A DNA stretch of 16,247 nucleotides from Methanocella sp. (GTDB lineage Archaea > Halobacteriota > Methanocellia > Methanocellales > Methanocellaceae): assembly GCF_035506375.1 (NCBI RefSeq), contig NZ_DATJPM010000073.1, positions 1 through 16,247 on the forward strand, read 5' to 3'. This document shows, piece by piece, positions 6,262 through 14,635 of the stretch (positions are counted from its first letter, which is position 1; each line of letters begins with the position of its first letter). The notes beneath the pieces are model-generated. The model did not search any database. It was given only the letters and a program-made list of their open reading frames with translations, and had not been told where the DNA came from. The translations under genes were made by a program, and so were the position numbers.

Positions 6262-7050
6262 TTATTCCGTATAGGCAATGACCTGGTCTGCCGTTTCGAA
6301 GCCCCGAGTCTCGTCCCACTTGAAGAGCAGCTCCACGTGCGGCTTATGTTTTGGATCTGCAAAGTCGAGGCCTGTGAACTCCTTTATCATCTTTCTGGCG
6401 ATCGCGCACGTTTTATTGTTACATGCAGTATATGCTTCTATCAGGTCATCCAGCGGGTTCGACGCGATGATATGCCGCACCATAAAATCGCCGTCCTTCG
6501 TGCGCTGCAGGCATGTCAGGCTACGGATAATATCGTGATGCCGCATCATATCCTCGATTTCTGGCATCCGGGTATTTTCCGCCTCTTTTAGTATCCTCAG
6601 GAGCTCCTCCGTCTTGCCAGGCAGGATAGGCACTGCGAAACACCAGGGCATCTTGAGCATATCCTTTTCTTCCAGGTACTGGCGGGTATCCTTCCAGTCC
6701 ATCAGCATCTGGACATCGGGCAGGCTTTCCTCCCGGGCCATGTCGATGCCGGTGAAGTCCTTGAACTGGTCCGTCAGATACCTGGAGTACTCCACGTCCG
6801 TGGAGAAAATTTCCTTGAGAGTCTCGCCCAGGCTATGGGCTGATTGCAGGAATAAGACGAGGTAATCCCCCTTTTCGGGCATGGCCTGCAGAAATGCCAG
6901 CATCCGCTTAACGCCCGTGCCCCGGAGCTGGTCCCCGGTATCTTCGCGGTACTTTTCGCTCACGTCGTCCCAGAAATCCCGCACGTTGCCGATCTTATGC
7001 GGCAGTATGGGCAGTATAAAGCATGAGTTTACGGTTTTTTCTGCCTGCAC
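6262..7050 (-). CDS. Tandem-duplicated two-domain protein of unknown function
   Basis: A 262-residue protein made of two related ~110-residue halves. Residues ~10-119 open CFILPILPHKIGN and close FTGIDM...LPDVQMLMDWKDTR. Residues ~137-249 open CFAVPILPGKTEE and close FTGLDF...HVELLFKWDETR. Both have a central hydrophobic strand after GDY/GDF (DYLVLFLQS; DFMVRHIIAS). The pattern resembles the ferredoxin-like alpha/beta-barrel (ABM/DUF6176-type) fold, in which two units normally pair as a dimer; here they would pair within one chain. There is no signal peptide and function is unknown. The start is GTG (7048-7050), preceded by a GGGGGA ribosome-binding-like stretch; no in-frame ATG is nearby. 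It lies 123 bp downstream of the beta-propeller gene on the same strand and may share its transcript or use its own promoter. Confidence 0.7.
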   Translation of the reverse strand: MQAEKTVNSCFILPILPHKIGNVRDFWDDVSEKYREDTGDQLRGTGVKRMLAFLQAMPEKGDYLVLFLQSAHSLGETLKEIFSTDVEYSRYLTDQFKDFTGIDMAREESLPDVQMLMDWKDTRQYLEEKDMLKMPWCFAVPILPGKTEELLRILKEAENTRMPEIEDMMRHHDIIRSLTCLQRTKDGDFMVRHIIASNPLDDLIEAYTACNNKTCAIARKMIKEFTGLDFADPKHKPHVELLFKWDETRGFETADQVIAYTE

Positions 7051-7173
7051 ACAATTTCCCCCAGTAAAGCATTTACCATCGGCAATAGATGATCAAATGC
7101 ATGTATGTCGCAGTCGTTTATCTTCCGCGACAAGAAAATAAACGGGGGGCATCATCATAAATCCTCGCGACGG

Positions 7174-8337
7174 TTAAGGTCGATTTTTAAATAACAGGAA
7201 AAAGCCGACGATCCATACTAGAGCCAGTATGGCTATAAATCCGACGCCCAGAACAACCCATATCGTATTATTAACCGTATTGACCGCTTCGGGAGCCTTA
7301 AACAGGTAGGCCTGACTCGCGTCGTACTTATAAAGGAGCAGAGGCTGCGGCGTACGGTTCGCATCGGCCTTACCGCTTGCTACGATGATCCAGGCCGACG
7401 AATTGGCCGCTATGGGCCGGCCCCAGCTCTTATTATTCTCGGTCAGGTTATTATCCACGAATTGAGCGAGCCGGATGCCATCGTTGTTATATATGAATAT
7501 GCCGTTCGCGCTCGCCGTGATGTTGCCCCCGGGCATGATAGCCAGTGATGCCGCGCTGCCACTATACGTTCCGTTAAAATCGAGCGGGATATCCTTTTCC
7601 TTTGTAAGCGTGGGGTCATAGACATGGACGGCATTCCGGTCCGAATCCGTGATATATAGGCTGTAGTTCCCGTCACGGACCATGTCCTTCATGTTCCAGG
7701 ACGTCGTGATCTTCCGGTAGAGGCGGCCGTCCGGGTATATCAGGATTATCTCGTGCCTGGACGGCGTATCTCCGCTGGTGATGGCCACGTATCCGTCCCT
7801 GGTCAGAGTTATGCCGTGAGGATAATAGAATTTCGTGTCACCGCCGCTCTTATCGATCCAGGCCATGAAGGACTGGACCGGGAACTGGTTCACGTAGACG
7901 CCGTTTGAATCCATGACGACCACGTCCCAGCCGCACAGAATATAGATCAGGCCGTTATCGCCGACCTCAAAGGATTCGGCCAGGTTATCGTAATAGTACC
8001 CTCCCGGAGCGCTATCTCCGCCCTGATCGCCCATGTTCTTTTTCAAAACGTAGAATGACCGGACCATCGCCAGGTCCCGGTCATATACCGTGATCTGGCT
8101 CCGGAAATGCACGTTATCGGAGTAGATATGCTGCAAAATATATACGTTATCGTCAGCGTCCACCCGGATGTTTACCGGCGTGTCGATCTGCCCCTGGCCG
8201 GTACCATAGGAGCCTGCGGCGATGAGCGGCTTCACGACAGTCATGTTATTATCCGCCCGTGCCACCCGGGGGGCTGATAATAATGCGATGACGGCGATGA
8301 GGCCGATGGTCAGAAATAACGTGCGGCTGCTTACCAT
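7174..8337 (-). CDS. Secreted membrane-anchored beta-propeller (NHL/SMP-30-like) protein
   Basis: A 387-residue protein with an N-terminal signal peptide (hydrophobic core ~8-21, likely cleavage after ARVARA-type residues near 28). A long extracytoplasmic region is rich in propeller-blade motifs (IRVDADDNVYILQ, FEVGDNGLIYIL, ITLTRDGYVAIT, LAIMPGGNITAS), and a C-terminal transmembrane helix (~360-382) ends in a short KNRP tail. NHL/6-bladed propeller proteins bind ligands or partners, or act as hydrolases. I see no catalytic signature, so a binding or cell-surface role is likely. Several N-x-S/T sequons (NMT, NYS, NGT, NLT, NKS, NRT, NNT) are compatible with surface glycosylation. The ATG at 8337 is preceded by an ATATAA box at ~8366-8374, predicting a leader under 10 nt. 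It lies between threonine synthase and the duplicated-domain gene, all on the minus strand, with no functional link evident. Confidence 0.75.
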   Translation of the reverse strand: MVSSRTLFLTIGLIAVIALLSAPRVARADNNMTVVKPLIAAGSYGTGQGQIDTPVNIRVDADDNVYILQHIYSDNVHFRSQITVYDRDLAMVRSFYVLKKNMGDQGGDSAPGGYYYDNLAESFEVGDNGLIYILCGWDVVVMDSNGVYVNQFPVQSFMAWIDKSGGDTKFYYPHGITLTRDGYVAITSGDTPSRHEIILIYPDGRLYRKITTSWNMKDMVRDGNYSLYITDSDRNAVHVYDPTLTKEKDIPLDFNGTYSGSAASLAIMPGGNITASANGIFIYNNDGIRLAQFVDNNLTENNKSWGRPIAANSSAWIIVASGKADANRTPQPLLLYKYDASQAYLFKAPEAVNTVNNTIWVVLGVGFIAILALVWIVGFFLLFKNRP

Positions 8338-8365
8338 TTATTTGGCCTATAAGGATGATATAGCG

Positions 8366-8374
8366 CCTTATATG
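8366..8374 (-). promoter_or_regulatory. TATA box of the beta-propeller gene
   Basis: Minus-strand CATATAAGG lies ~33 nt upstream of the ATG at 8337, predicting a near-leaderless transcript. It separates this gene from the threonine synthase gene upstream, which has its own terminator in between. Confidence 0.45.
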
Positions 8375-8399
8375 TATAATTTGTCCTGTGGCTTATAAT

Positions 8400-8444
8400 A
8401 AAAAAAGATCTGATTAAAATCCGGAATTATTTTGTCCGGATTTT
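8400..8444 (-). terminator. Hairpin and T7 terminator of the threonine synthase gene
   Basis: AAAATCCGGA (8416-8425) and TCCGGATTTT (8435-8444) form a perfect 10-bp stem with a 9-nt loop spanning the stop codon, followed on the minus strand by seven T (8400-8406). The stem uses the last codons of the gene, so the C-terminal IRTK coding is constrained by the RNA structure. Confidence 0.65.
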
Positions 8445-9656
8445 TACCTTGTTGAGTCCCAGGACTTTTTCGATCGCCGCTTCACTCGCTTCGACCTCGA
8501 TGGGCTTATCACAGTTCTTGATGACGGTCTCGGGGTCCTTAAGCAGGTGGCCCGTAACGACACACACGACGCGCTCATCGTCCTCGATGACGCCCATGTT
8601 CCTCAATTTTATCAGGCCCGCCACGGAAGCGGCCGACGCCGGCTCGACGCCGATGCCCTCTTTTACGGCGAGCATCTTCTGGGCGTTAAGGATCTCTTCG
8701 TCCGTCACCGTCTCGGCGGTGCCGCCGGATTTTCGGATCGCGTTGAGCGCCTTGACCGCGTTCACCGGGTCGCCGATGCGGATTGCCGTGGCAACGGTCT
8801 CAGGGTGCTCTTCGGCCGTGATCTCCTTCGCGCCCGACTTTATCGCCTTTACTATCGGGGCGCTGCCTTCAGCCTGTATGCCGGTCATCTTCGGTATGCG
8901 GTCGATGATGCCGAGATTCTTCATCTCGTTTAATCCCTTGAAGATCGCGGTGATATTTCCGGCGTTGCCCACCGGCAATATGATCCGGTCGGGCACTTCC
9001 CAGCCGAAGAAATCGACGATCTCGAAGCCGATGGTCTTCTGGCCTTCCAGCCGGAAAGGATTAATGGAATTGAGTAAGTATATGCCGTTCTCGACGCACA
9101 GCTCTCGGACTAATCTCAGCGCGTCGTCGAAGTTACCCTTGATGCTGATGACCTTGGCTCCGTGCATCAGCGCCTGGGCGACCTTGCCCAGGGCGACCTT
9201 GCCCTGCGGCAGCAGCACGATGACGGGGATGCCGGCGCGGGCGCCATAGACGGCGAGCGACGCGGACGTGTTGCCCGTCGAGGCGCAGGCCACGCTCTTC
9301 ATGCCCAGCTCCAGGGCCTTAGTGACGCCCACGGTCATGCCGCGGTCCTTGAACGACCCCGAGGGGTTCATGCCCTCGTGCTTTGCATAGGCTTCCTTGA
9401 GGCCGATCTCGGCGCCGATCTTTTTCATGTGGTAGACGGGGGTGCCGCCTTCCTTGAGAGTGACCGGCTCACGGCTAATGGGAAGCAATGCCTTATATTT
9501 CCAGACCGACAGCGGGCCCTTCAAGTCTTCCCGGGCCAGATGGATCTTCGAATAATCGTACACGACGTCCAGCAGGCCGTCGCACTTTTTACACGTGTAG
9601 ATGACCTCGTCGGCGGGATATTTCGCGCCGCACTTGATGCATTCCAGATGATACAT
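8427..9656 (-). CDS. thrC: Threonine synthase
   Basis: A 409-residue PLP-dependent enzyme converting O-phosphohomoserine to threonine and phosphate in the cytoplasm. The N-terminus has a zinc ribbon (C6-x2-C9 ... C22-x2-C25), typical of archaeal-type threonine synthases. The PLP lysine is K103 in GSFKDRGM, the substrate-binding loop is ASTGNTSAS (125-133) and the phosphate-binding loop PVGNAGN (228-234). Length is normal. The alternative is the related cysteate synthase of some methanogens (coenzyme M pathway); the standard ThrC loops favour threonine synthase. The ATG at 9656 has no good ribosome binding site; a TTTTAAAAA box at ~9697-9706 is the likely promoter. Its neighbours are not amino-acid genes, so it appears to be monocistronic. 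Confidence 0.93.
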   Translation of the reverse strand: MYHLECIKCGAKYPADEVIYTCKKCDGLLDVVYDYSKIHLAREDLKGPLSVWKYKALLPISREPVTLKEGGTPVYHMKKIGAEIGLKEAYAKHEGMNPSGSFKDRGMTVGVTKALELGMKSVACASTGNTSASLAVYGARAGIPVIVLLPQGKVALGKVAQALMHGAKVISIKGNFDDALRLVRELCVENGIYLLNSINPFRLEGQKTIGFEIVDFFGWEVPDRIILPVGNAGNITAIFKGLNEMKNLGIIDRIPKMTGIQAEGSAPIVKAIKSGAKEITAEEHPETVATAIRIGDPVNAVKALNAIRKSGGTAETVTDEEILNAQKMLAVKEGIGVEPASAASVAGLIKLRNMGVIEDDERVVCVVTGHLLKDPETVIKNCDKPIEVEASEAAIEKVLGLNKVKIRTK

Positions 9657-9793
9657 CCTGCCAATCCTCGTATTACGCCGTATAGAATATCCCGATGATT
9701 TTTAAAACTTTGCTTTTATCCGAATGCTCAATAAAAAACATTCTAGTATAAACATGAGCGTTTGAGTTTCTTTTCGATTTTTTATTTAAAGCT

Positions 9794-9802
9794 CATATAT
9801 AT
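9794..9802 (+). promoter_or_regulatory. Possible TATA box of the ABC importer operon
   Basis: ATATATATT is the best box-like sequence upstream of the operon and would give a ~90-nt leader before the ATG at 9917. The AT-rich spacer offers alternatives (TTTATTTAAA at 9781-9790; AATAAATAAG at 9822-9831), so the assignment is weak. Confidence 0.3.
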
Positions 9803-9856
9803 TGTCTTTCCCCCCGATAACAATAAATAAGAAGAATTTGATATCTTGGTTAAGCT

Positions 9857-9885
9857 GTTGGTTACCGAAATATCGTGAACCCAAC
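9857..9885 (+). promoter_or_regulatory. Dyad in the leader of the ABC importer operon
   Basis: GTTGGTTAC (9857-9865) and GTGAACCCAAC (9875-9885) form an imperfect inverted repeat 32 nt before the first start codon. It lies downstream of any plausible TATA box, so it would be a roadblock operator or a leader hairpin. It is the only obvious candidate control site for the operon. Confidence 0.35.
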
Positions 9886-9916
9886 AATTCTAATATTATA
9901 CGTATGAGGTGAAAAT

Positions 9917-11584
9917 ATGGATAAGAGATTAGGGATCCTATTCGTTATCGCTTTAGTCGTGGTAGCGACCGTAGCATTCGTTTCTGGATGTACGAGCCCG
10001 ACGACTTCACCGACGGCGAGTGCGACCCCGGCTAAGAACTATACTATAGTTAATATGGAGGCCGGAGAGCCGGAATCTTTGGACCCGGCTTTCGCATATG
10101 ATTCGGCCAGCTATGAAATTGTACAGAACTGTGCCGAAACGCTGATCTATTTCAATGGTACGGACACGGTCCACCCCGTTGGTATACTGGCCACGTCCTG
10201 GGATGTTTCCCCGGATGGTTTGACCTACACGTTCCATCTCCGTGACGGCGTCTACTTCCAGGATGGCACCAAGTTCAATGCCTCCGCTGTCAAGTATACG
10301 TTTGACCGGGGCGTCATCATGAACCAGGGCCCGTATGCTTCGGACATTTCACCGTATATCCTGGGCGGCCCTGAGTACATGGCCTCTAACTTCACGGACG
10401 CCGATGTCAAGGCCTACCTGGCCAAGAATGCGGTTGAAGTCGTGAACGAGACCACGGTCAGGATGCACCTTGAGTCGCCGTACTCGGCCTGGCTCTATGC
10501 GATGTCCTTCGCCGGCTGCTCGATCATCAGCCCGACGGCTGACCAGCTGAATGGCGGCTACTCGCCAAACAACCAGAGCACCTGGGCCAACGAGCATCTC
10601 GTCGGCACCGGCCCGTTCGTCTTCAAGGAGTGGCAGCACAAGGACCACATCACCATGGTCCGGAATGACAATTATTGGGGAACGCCTGCCAAGCCATCTC
10701 AGGTCATCATCCGCTACGTCTCGGAATGGGCTGACCGTAAGCTTGCGCTGGACAAAGGCGACGCGGACTACATCCTCGGCGACAACGCGATGCACATCGG
10801 CGAGCTGAGGAACGACACGGCTGCGGCGATCGACGTGTATTCGCCGACGATGACGATTAACTTCATCGGCATGAACGAGCGCATACCGCCCTTCGACAAC
10901 GTTACCGTGAGAGAGGCCTTCGTCGAATCCTTCGACTATAACACCTTCAGCAACAAGGTGCTGAATGGCTTCGCGACCACGCCCAATGGCTGTATCCCGT
11001 CGGGTATGCTGGGCTACAACGCCTCGGCTCCAACGCCCACGTACAACCCGACCCATGCCAAGCAGCTGTTACAGCAGATGGGCTATAGCAAGGACAAGCC
11101 GACGAACTTCACCATCTACTACAACACCGGCAGCGCAGCCCGTGAGACCGCCTGCTTGCTGTTGAAACAGTCACTCGAGAGCTATGACCTGGGCATCACC
11201 GTCAACGTCCAGGAGATCGACTGGCCGACGTACCTGAAGATGGAGAGGGCGCACACGATGCCGATCTTCCAGCTAGGCTGGATCGCCGACTTCCCGTCCT
11301 CGGACAACTTCGTCAACCCGTTCGCATTCAGCCAGGGCTACTATACGGCGCACATCGCCTACAACAACCCGAAGGTCGATGCGCTCTATAAGCAGTCACT
11401 GAACACGACGGATCCGGCGCAGCTGGACAATATCTATAACCAGATCAACACACAGCTCATGAACGACAATGCGTACATCTGGCTCGATATCCCGCAGAAT
11501 GTGTTCGTCCATGGGCCAACCGTGAAGGGCTACGTATACTGCCCGCTGGACAGTGCCTTGATATACAAGGATATGACTAAATAG
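9917..11584 (+). CDS. Dpp/Opp-type ABC importer substrate-binding lipoprotein
   Basis: A 555-residue SBP_bac_5 family receptor. A hydrophobic signal (residues 6-21) ends in the lipobox-like FVSGC with C25, followed by a Ser/Thr/Pro/Ala linker, so it is probably a membrane-anchored surface lipoprotein. The mature protein begins with the family pattern EPESLDPAFAYD and continues with GLTYTFHLRDGVYFQDG, LVGTGPFVFKEW and VREAFVESFDY. This family binds di-/oligopeptides, sometimes nickel or sugars; the sequence does not settle which, and peptide is the default. It is the first gene of a complete importer operon. The start has an excellent GAGGTGA site (9906-9912), 4 nt before the ATG. A hairpin with T-run follows the stop codon, so receptor message is likely made in excess over the permease and ATPase genes. 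Confidence 0.9.
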   Translation: MDKRLGILFVIALVVVATVAFVSGCTSPTTSPTASATPAKNYTIVNMEAGEPESLDPAFAYDSASYEIVQNCAETLIYFNGTDTVHPVGILATSWDVSPDGLTYTFHLRDGVYFQDGTKFNASAVKYTFDRGVIMNQGPYASDISPYILGGPEYMASNFTDADVKAYLAKNAVEVVNETTVRMHLESPYSAWLYAMSFAGCSIISPTADQLNGGYSPNNQSTWANEHLVGTGPFVFKEWQHKDHITMVRNDNYWGTPAKPSQVIIRYVSEWADRKLALDKGDADYILGDNAMHIGELRNDTAAAIDVYSPTMTINFIGMNERIPPFDNVTVREAFVESFDYNTFSNKVLNGFATTPNGCIPSGMLGYNASAPTPTYNPTHAKQLLQQMGYSKDKPTNFTIYYNTGSAARETACLLLKQSLESYDLGITVNVQEIDWPTYLKMERAHTMPIFQLGWIADFPSSDNFVNPFAFSQGYYTAHIAYNNPKVDALYKQSLNTTDPAQLDNIYNQINTQLMNDNAYIWLDIPQNVFVHGPTVKGYVYCPLDSALIYKDMTK

Positions 11585-11597
11585 TATAAAAGTAAAC

Positions 11598-11635
11598 TAA
11601 GTGGCTGTACATTTACAGCCACTTAAATATTTTTT
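11598..11635 (+). terminator. Intra-operon hairpin with T-run (attenuator)
   Basis: TAAGTGGCTGTA (11598-11609) and TACAGCCACTTA (11614-11625) form a perfect 12-bp stem with a CATT loop, followed by ATATTTTTT. It lies between the receptor gene and the first permease gene, 13 nt after the stop codon. It can act as a partial terminator or as a 3' stabiliser of the receptor message. Confidence 0.7.
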
Positions 11636-11667
11636 AGTGGTTAACGTAAAAATGGTGTGGTGCAGGC

Positions 11668-12681
11668 ATGAAATTACGAGACTATATCATTCGCAGACTT
11701 CTATTGCTCATCCCCGTATTGATCGGTGTTACATTCATCACATTCACACTATCGCATTTATCCGGCGACCCCGCTGCCGCCTGGATTACTGATAAAACAC
11801 CCAAGTCCTTGTATCCCGTTATTTATGAGAAGCACCATCTCAATGACCCGATACCCATTCAATATCTATATTATCTCGATGATCTATCCCATTTTGACCT
11901 GGGCCTCTCCGCCTCAGAAGGCGGACGCCCGGTGGCCAATAGCCTGGCGGATTATTTCCCCGCGACGCTGGAGCTGACGATCTGTAGCATGATCTTGACG
12001 CTCCTGGTAGGGATATCGATCGGCGTCATCTCGGCCATAAAAAAAGATAAGGTGATCGACCATATCGTCCGTATCTTTAGCCTCTGTGGCGTTTCCGTTC
12101 CCATCTTCTGGTTCGCCCTGATACTCCAGTACGTATTCTATCTCCAGCTTGGCTGGCTACCGTTGGGCGGACGGCTTCCCATATTTATGTCTCCGCCGCC
12201 GCGGGTCACCGGGCTTTACCTGCTCGATAGCTCCCTCGCCGGCCAGTGGGATGTATTCACTCAGGCTCTGATCCATCTTATACTGCCGTCCTTCTGTCTC
12301 GGCTATTCGTCCCTGGCTATCTTCGCCCGTCTGACACGATCGAGCATGCTCGACGTGATGTCGCAAGATTTCATCCGGACGGCGCGCGCCAAGGGTCTCT
12401 CCGAGGCCACAGTCATCGTAAAGCATGGGCTCCGGAATGCCCTGATCCCCGCAGTGACAATGGCGGGGCTGGCATTTGGCGGCCTTTTGTCGGGGGCCGT
12501 GCTGACGGAAACAATTTTCATGTGGCCCGGGATTGGACGCTATTCGGTCCACGCCATATCATCTAATGATTTCCCCTCCATCATGGGATTTACGCTGATC
12601 GTCGTGTTCGCTTACGTCTTGATGAACCTCGTCGTGGATATCCTGTACGCTTATCTTGACCCGCGGGTCAAATTCGGGTGA
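11668..12681 (+). CDS. Dpp/Opp-type ABC importer permease (DppB-like)
   Basis: A 337-residue inner-membrane permease. It opens with the family-typical MKLRDYIIRRLLLLIPVLIG helix and has further hydrophobic segments near 102-122, 134-160, 205-222, 262-283 and 305-330. The EAA loop that contacts the ATPase is TARAKGLSEATVIVKHGLRN (238-257). The GDPAAAWITDK segment after the first helix and the C-terminal YAYLDPRVKFG ending are diagnostic of the DppB/OppB branch. It pairs with the next gene to form the transport channel. The start is the ATG at 11668, with a weak GCAGG just before it. The stop overlaps the ribosome binding site of the next gene, implying translational coupling. Confidence 0.92.
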   Translation: MKLRDYIIRRLLLLIPVLIGVTFITFTLSHLSGDPAAAWITDKTPKSLYPVIYEKHHLNDPIPIQYLYYLDDLSHFDLGLSASEGGRPVANSLADYFPATLELTICSMILTLLVGISIGVISAIKKDKVIDHIVRIFSLCGVSVPIFWFALILQYVFYLQLGWLPLGGRLPIFMSPPPRVTGLYLLDSSLAGQWDVFTQALIHLILPSFCLGYSSLAIFARLTRSSMLDVMSQDFIRTARAKGLSEATVIVKHGLRNALIPAVTMAGLAFGGLLSGAVLTETIFMWPGIGRYSVHAISSNDFPSIMGFTLIVVFAYVLMNLVVDILYAYLDPRVKFG

Positions 12682-12686
12682 TCACG

Positions 12687-13634
12687 ATGGCGGTCGATAC
12701 AAAAGCAATCCTGGAAAAGCCGGTAGAAAAACCGAGCGAGCCGCCAAAGAAGAAGGGCTTCATAGATGAGTGGAAGGAAAAGCACGAGTCCCGGATCAAG
12801 GAGTTCCGGTATTCCTTCCACATGTTCTCGAGGAGCCCGCTGGCAATCGTCGGGCTGCTGACCGTTCTGGTATTCTTATTAATCATGATATTTGCCCCAT
12901 ACATCGCCCCATATGGGCCGATGGACTGGGATTGGAACCATATGAAGGAAGCGCCGAGCCTGCAGCACTTGTTTGGCACAGATGACCGGGGCGCTGATGT
13001 ATTTAGCCGGGTCATCTGGGGCTCGCGGCTTTCTATGCCCGTGGGCTTCGCCGTCGTCATTTCCGCTGTCATCGTGGGAACGATTATCGGCATCATCTCA
13101 GGATATTATGGCGGCGCGGTCGATGAGCTAATGATGCGGATCACGGATATTTTCCTCTCCTTCCCATACCTGGTTCTGGCGATGGTCGTCTGTGCGGCGC
13201 TGGGCAGGAGCCTGGAAAATGTCATGTTTGCGATGACCATCACATGGTGGCCGTCCTATGCCCGTCTGGTACGGGGCCAGGTACTCTCCATCCGGGAGAA
13301 TAAATATGTGGAAGCGGCCCGGGCGCTCGGCGCGAGCAATACGCGCATCATGTTTCGGCACATCCTGCCTAACTCGATCTCGCCCATCATCGTACAGGCG
13401 ACAATGGATGTGGGCGGTGCTATCCTTACGGCGGCAGGCTTGAGCTTCATTGGCTTTGGCGCAAAGCCCGGCCAGGCGGAGTGGGGACGCATGGTGTCCG
13501 ATGGTTCGAACTATTTCTTCGGCCAGTGGTGGATAGCCACGTTCCCCGGCCTCGTCATCCTGCTCATCACGCTGGGCTTCAACCTGTTCGGCGACGGCCT
13601 GCGAGATATTCTTGACCCGAAGTTGCGGCGCTGA
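12687..13634 (+). CDS. Dpp/Opp-type ABC importer permease (DppC-like)
   Basis: A 315-residue permease, partner of the preceding one. A charged cytoplasmic N-terminus rich in Lys/Pro/Glu (1-40) precedes the first membrane helix (~52-72). The DppC hallmark GTDDRGADVFSR (97-108) follows, then several helices and an EAA loop (YVEAARALGASNTRIMFRHI, 207-226). It ends IFNLFGDGLRDILDPKLRR-like, as usual in the family. A GTG at 12678 in the same frame would overlap the previous stop by 4 bp, but GGTGA at 12677-12681 is a well-spaced site for the ATG at 12687, which I prefer; the difference is three residues. Eleven bases separate it from the next gene. Confidence 0.92.
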   Translation: MAVDTKAILEKPVEKPSEPPKKKGFIDEWKEKHESRIKEFRYSFHMFSRSPLAIVGLLTVLVFLLIMIFAPYIAPYGPMDWDWNHMKEAPSLQHLFGTDDRGADVFSRVIWGSRLSMPVGFAVVISAVIVGTIIGIISGYYGGAVDELMMRITDIFLSFPYLVLAMVVCAALGRSLENVMFAMTITWWPSYARLVRGQVLSIRENKYVEAARALGASNTRIMFRHILPNSISPIIVQATMDVGGAILTAAGLSFIGFGAKPGQAEWGRMVSDGSNYFFGQWWIATFPGLVILLITLGFNLFGDGLRDILDPKLRR

Positions 13635-13645
13635 GGTAGATAAAA

Positions 13646-14635
13646 ATGTCTGATATTATTCTAAGTATTCGTGGCCTGAAGACGAACTTCTACACCTATA
13701 CAGGCGTGGTTAAAGCGCTCGACGGAGTAAACCTGGATATTATCAAGGGCGAGACCATCGGCCTCGTCGGCGAAACTGGTTGCGGTAAGTCGGTCACGGC
13801 GCTCTCCATCCTGCGCCTGATCAAGTGGCCTCCGGGACGAATCGACGAGGGCAGCATCCTGTTTGATAATAAGGACCTGCTGAAGATCAATGAGAAAGAG
13901 ATGCGAAACATTCGCGGCAATAAAATATCGATGATATTCCAGGAGCCCATGACCTCGTTTAACCCCGTGTACACCATCGGGGACCAGATCAGCGAAGTTC
14001 TCATTCTGCACCAGCACCTGAAAAAAGCCGACGCGAATAAAAAAGCGGTCGAGATGCTCAAATTCACCCAGGTGCCTGATCCCGAGCGAGTGGCAAAGAG
14101 CCATCCCTATGAACTCTCGGGCGGCATGCTCCAGCGGGCGATGATCGCCATGGCATTGTCGTGTCAGCCCCAGATCCTCATTGCGGACGAGCCGACTACG
14201 GCTCTGGACGTGACCATCCAGGCGCAGATACTGGAACTGATCCGCGATCTGAAGAATAAGATCAACGCCACTGTCCTCATCATCACGCATGACCTGGGCG
14301 TTGTGGCCGACATCTGTGACCGTGTAGGCGTCATGTATGCCGGCAACGTGATTGAGCTGGCCGACGTGCGATCGATTTTTTATAAGCCGCTCCACCCGTA
14401 TACCGTAGGCCTGATCAGTTCCATACCCAAGATCACGCAAAACACGGACCGGCGGCTAGATACGATCCCCGGTTCCGTGCCTAACCTGATCACTCCTCCG
14501 CCGGGGTGTCGGTTCCATCCGCGCTGCAGTAAGGCGATGGATATATGCAAGGTCGAAAAGCCCGCTTGCCTCGAGATTGAGCCGGGCCATTTCGTCATGT
14601 GCCATCTATACGATGGAAAAGGTAAGGTGAGCTGA
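13646..14635 (+). CDS. Dpp/Opp-type ABC importer ATPase (DppD-like)
   Basis: A 329-residue ATP-binding subunit. Walker A GETGCGKS (42-49), Q-loop Q99, ABC signature LSGGM (157-161), Walker B ILIADE (177-182) and switch H215 are all intact. The C-terminal oligopeptide-transporter domain (~240-320) has PYTVGL and a cysteine set C288, C294, C301, C308. The first three are common in the family. A fourth makes a metal or Fe-S site possible, as reported for a mycobacterial Dpp ATPase; that is inference here. It couples ATP hydrolysis to uptake together with the next gene. GAGGT (13633-13637) precedes the ATG by 8 nt. The stop directly abuts the next start codon. Confidence 0.94.
   Translation: MSDIILSIRGLKTNFYTYTGVVKALDGVNLDIIKGETIGLVGETGCGKSVTALSILRLIKWPPGRIDEGSILFDNKDLLKINEKEMRNIRGNKISMIFQEPMTSFNPVYTIGDQISEVLILHQHLKKADANKKAVEMLKFTQVPDPERVAKSHPYELSGGMLQRAMIAMALSCQPQILIADEPTTALDVTIQAQILELIRDLKNKINATVLIITHDLGVVADICDRVGVMYAGNVIELADVRSIFYKPLHPYTVGLISSIPKITQNTDRRLDTIPGSVPNLITPPPGCRFHPRCSKAMDICKVEKPACLEIEPGHFVMCHLYDGKGKVS

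Noticed and set aside
8427..9656. Cysteate synthase (coenzyme M pathway) instead of threonine synthase
   Set aside because: Zinc ribbon, GSFKDRG, ASTGNTSAS and PVGNAGN loops follow the ordinary archaeal ThrC pattern, and no coenzyme M genes are adjacent.
10349..11056. 235-aa minus-strand frame inside the receptor gene
   Set aside because: It is the arginine/valine-rich antisense shadow of a clearly real gene and has no start signals.
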